Assembly (NCBI RefSeq): GCF_001050155.1
Contig: NZ_LFVY01000008.1
Location: forward strand, 1 to 64,000
DNA length: 64,000 nt
Origin: Nitratireductor soli
GTDB lineage: Bacteria; Pseudomonadota; Alphaproteobacteria; Rhizobiales; Rhizobiaceae
Reading direction: 5' to 3'
The position numbers and the translations under genes were made by a program. The notes under the pieces are model-generated. The model did not search any database. It worked only from the letters and a program-made list of their open reading frames with translations, and was not told the DNA's origin. Positions 62,124 to 64,000 of the stretch are shown here, piece by piece (within the stretch, counting starts at the first letter, position 1; every line of letters starts with the position of its first letter).

Positions 62124-63059
62124 CTAAAGATGCAGGAATTCCGGCAATGTCTCGGCCATTGCGGCGCGGATCGAGGCGATCTGGGGTGCGGGGACCTGTT
62201 CGACAGGCCACATCATCCGCGCGCCAAGCGGCGCCCAGCCGCCGGCGACCGCCATTGCCTTGTCGATGACGAATCCGGGAATGCCCGCCTGCAGCAGCGG
62301 GGCGATGGCGCGGGACATGAAGCTGGCGATGCGTTCTTCCAGCACCAGGGCCGCATCCGGGTTGTCGCGCGCCTGCCGCGCCCACGCAACGGCCGCCCCG
62401 GGATTGAGGCAACTCATGTTGGAGTAGGAGCCGTGCGCGCCCTGCCGTGTGCCGGAAGCATAGTGATGGCCGGGAATGAAAACGGAAAGACGCTCCATTA
62501 CCGGCCGCATGGAAGCATACCAGTCCGCGTCGCCGCCACCGCATTTCAGTCCGACCAGCGTCGGTAGGTTCCCGGCCAGTTCGCACAGGGTGTCGGGAGG
62601 AAGAACCGTCTTGGCATGCGGCGGGTTGTAGAGAACGAGCGGGATGCCGTCTGCCGCTTCCGCACAGGCTTCCAGGAACCGCAACGTCTCGATGGCGCGC
62701 ATCGGCGTCCAGTCGGGCAGGATCACCTGAATGGCGTCGGGCATGAACCGGCGGGCCGTCGCCACGCGGTCGAGTGCCGGCCGGGGCAAGGGATGCGCCG
62801 CCCCGACCTGGACGGGCAGGCCGCGCCCGCGGGCAGCGTTGACGGTGCGGCTGGCGACCTCGGCGAATTCGGCCTCCGACTGGAGATGGAACTCGCTGGC
62901 GGTACCGTTGCAGTAGACGCCGTCGACGCCGGTTTCCGACAGGCGTTCGATCTGTTCGTCGATCGCGTCGAGCCGCAGCCGGCCGGCGGCGTCGACGTCC
63001 AGGAGAACGGTCGCCCAGACGCCTCTGATATCCCGCGGGCCGAAGGTCAGGGCAGCCAT
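62124..63059 (-). CDS. dihydrodipicolinate synthase-family lyase/synthase
   Basis: This 311-residue protein is a DapA/NanA-type TIM-barrel enzyme that forms a Schiff base with a keto acid. The conserved Tyr lies in LVLYNPPH (about 142) and the Lys in LVGLKCGGG (about 172). The second-strand motif GVYCNGTASEFH replaces the usual GTTGE, so it is unlikely to be the lysine-pathway synthase. It overlaps the next DapA-like gene by 13 bp. Substrate unknown. Confidence 0.9.
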   Translation of the reverse strand: MAALTFGPRDIRGVWATVLLDVDAAGRLRLDAIDEQIERLSETGVDGVYCNGTASEFHLQSEAEFAEVASRTVNAARGRGLPVQVGAAHPLPRPALDRVATARRFMPDAIQVILPDWTPMRAIETLRFLEACAEAADGIPLVLYNPPHAKTVLPPDTLCELAGNLPTLVGLKCGGGDADWYASMRPVMERLSVFIPGHHYASGTRQGAHGSYSNMSCLNPGAAVAWARQARDNPDAALVLEERIASFMSRAIAPLLQAGIPGFVIDKAMAVAGGWAPLGARMMWPVEQVPAPQIASIRAAMAETLPEFLHL

Positions 63060-63973
63060 CGCGCCACGTCCGGTTCGCCCAGGAACGATTTCAACCGTTC
63101 ATCCGCGTCGGCCGACCTCAGCGCCATGGGCGCGCGCGACGGGCCGGCTTCGATGCCGCACAGACGCAACGCCGCCTTCATGCCGGGCATCACGCCCGTA
63201 TCGACCAGGATTTCGACGAACCGTTGCGAAATGACCTGAAGGTCCTGCGCCGTGGCCAGATCGGAGGCACGTGCCGCATCGTCGATCGCCGCATAGAGGC
63301 GGCCGAACAGATTGTAGGTCGTGCCGATGCCGCCGTCCGTGCCGAGCGCCGCGGCCCCGCCATAGGCCTCGTCGTAACCGAAGTAGAATGTCTTGTCCGG
63401 GCGCGCCCGGCGCAGGGTCGCGAATTTGAACAGATCCATCGACGAGAATTTGAGGCCCGCCACCTGCGGCAGGTCGAGAATTTCATTGAGCAGCGACATC
63501 GGCAGCGGCCTGCCGGTCCGCGCCGGAATCTCGTAGACGATGAGCGGGAGGGCCGTTGCCGACGACAGGCTGCGGTAGTAGTCGAGAATCTCCGCATCGC
63601 AGAACGGATAGCTGTGCGGCGGCAAGGCCGAAAGCGCATCGTAGCCCAGCCGCTCCGCTTCCCTTGCGAGCGCAATCGACGCCTTGGTGGACGGCATGCC
63701 GACATGGGCGATCATGGTCGCCCCGCTGCCGCGCGCGTCCTCGGCTGCCACCGCCAGCACGGCGGACAATTCGGCGCTTTCGAGAAGCCCCGATTCGCCG
63801 CTGCTGCCGGCCACATAAAGGCCCTTCAACCCCTGCCGGAGGACGAAGGCGTCAAGGTCGCGCTGCCGATCCGGCGCGAATTCGCCCCGCTCGTCCATGG
63901 CGGTCAAGAGGGCGGCATACATTCCCGAAAGCGGCTTGGTCATCGTTGGTCCGTGGATTTTGGTGTTGCTCAT
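63047..63973 (-). CDS. dihydrodipicolinate synthase/N-acetylneuraminate lyase-family protein
   Basis: This 308-residue protein has the DapA/NanA fold, with LYVAGSSGESGLL (the NanA-type GSSGE), PLIVYEIPARTG with the active-site Tyr and VAGLKFSSMD with the Schiff-base Lys. It resembles N-acetylneuraminate lyase more than DapA. It is first in a two-gene leftward unit with the DapA-like gene at 62124. The ATG at 63973 follows GAGG; 63943 is possible. No sialic acid transport genes are nearby, so the substrate is unclear. Confidence 0.88.
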   Translation of the reverse strand: MSNTKIHGPTMTKPLSGMYAALLTAMDERGEFAPDRQRDLDAFVLRQGLKGLYVAGSSGESGLLESAELSAVLAVAAEDARGSGATMIAHVGMPSTKASIALAREAERLGYDALSALPPHSYPFCDAEILDYYRSLSSATALPLIVYEIPARTGRPLPMSLLNEILDLPQVAGLKFSSMDLFKFATLRRARPDKTFYFGYDEAYGGAAALGTDGGIGTTYNLFGRLYAAIDDAARASDLATAQDLQVISQRFVEILVDTGVMPGMKAALRLCGIEAGPSRAPMALRSADADERLKSFLGEPDVARWLP

Positions 63974-64000
63974 GTAATGCTCGACCTCATTTGGTTTGAC

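Overview
The window is high-GC, densely packed DNA with many 1-4 bp start/stop overlaps. It is rich in TRAP and ABC transporters, LysR-type regulators and small aromatic-catabolism operons. This suggests a free-living alphaproteobacterium of the Rhizobiales, probably Phyllobacteriaceae (Nitratireductor/Mesorhizobium-like). No rRNA, tRNA, integrase, transposase or phage gene was seen, so it reads as an accessory catabolic region, not a mobile element.

Left part (1-17.4 kb): an aromatic-acid module. A TRAP membrane pair (dctQM) and a leftward fumarase plus zeta-class GST isomerase flank a long rightward operon: VOC protein, ketopantoate reductase-like protein, class II aldolase, FAD aromatic monooxygenase, DUF2783 protein, degenerate metallo-beta-lactamase-fold protein, TRAP binding protein, FAH-family hydrolase, LuxR regulator. 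The same 16-bp palindrome precedes the dctQM unit and lies between the two divergent catabolic units. Next to it is a LysR gene divergent from a cytoplasmic reductive dehalogenase gene, which is followed by an NADPH-ferredoxin reductase and two ferredoxins: a self-contained dehalogenation unit. Uptake, dehalogenation, hydroxylation, ring cleavage, isomerisation, hydrolysis and fumarate hydration could form one route to central metabolism.

17.4-34.4 kb: small metabolic units and regulators. These are a copper amine oxidase/aldehyde dehydrogenase operon next to collapsed remnants of a LysR-AraC pair whose intact counterpart lies at 31.9-33.8 kb; a LysR with an in-frame amber codon beside a CMD/DUF1348/PNPOx trio; a LysR/polysaccharide deacetylase pair; an operon of choline-kinase-like protein, dimethylglycine dehydrogenase-like flavoprotein and EutH permease with a divergent DeoR; and a VOC gene.

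34.4-53.3 kb: two divergent operons around an AT-rich, palindrome-bearing promoter. Leftward: Rieske dioxygenase reductase, alpha and beta subunits, acyl-CoA synthetase, thiolase-like protein, DUF35-SDR fusion, cyclase-family hydrolase and SDR. Rightward: a TRAP system, MarR, RidA-like protein, a 17 x 27 bp tandem hairpin array, an octopine dehydrogenase-family protein, a 3-hydroxyacyl-CoA dehydrogenase, a second TRAP system with two large hairpins after its binding-protein gene, and a cysteine-less Asp/Glu racemase-family protein.

53.4-64 kb: a PhnB-like VOC gene, then a leftward AmiC-AmiR-controlled operon for an oligopeptide/amide ABC transporter and an acetamidase/formamidase. It has a clear promoter and an intrinsic terminator in its leader. 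Two overlapping DapA-family lyases close the window.
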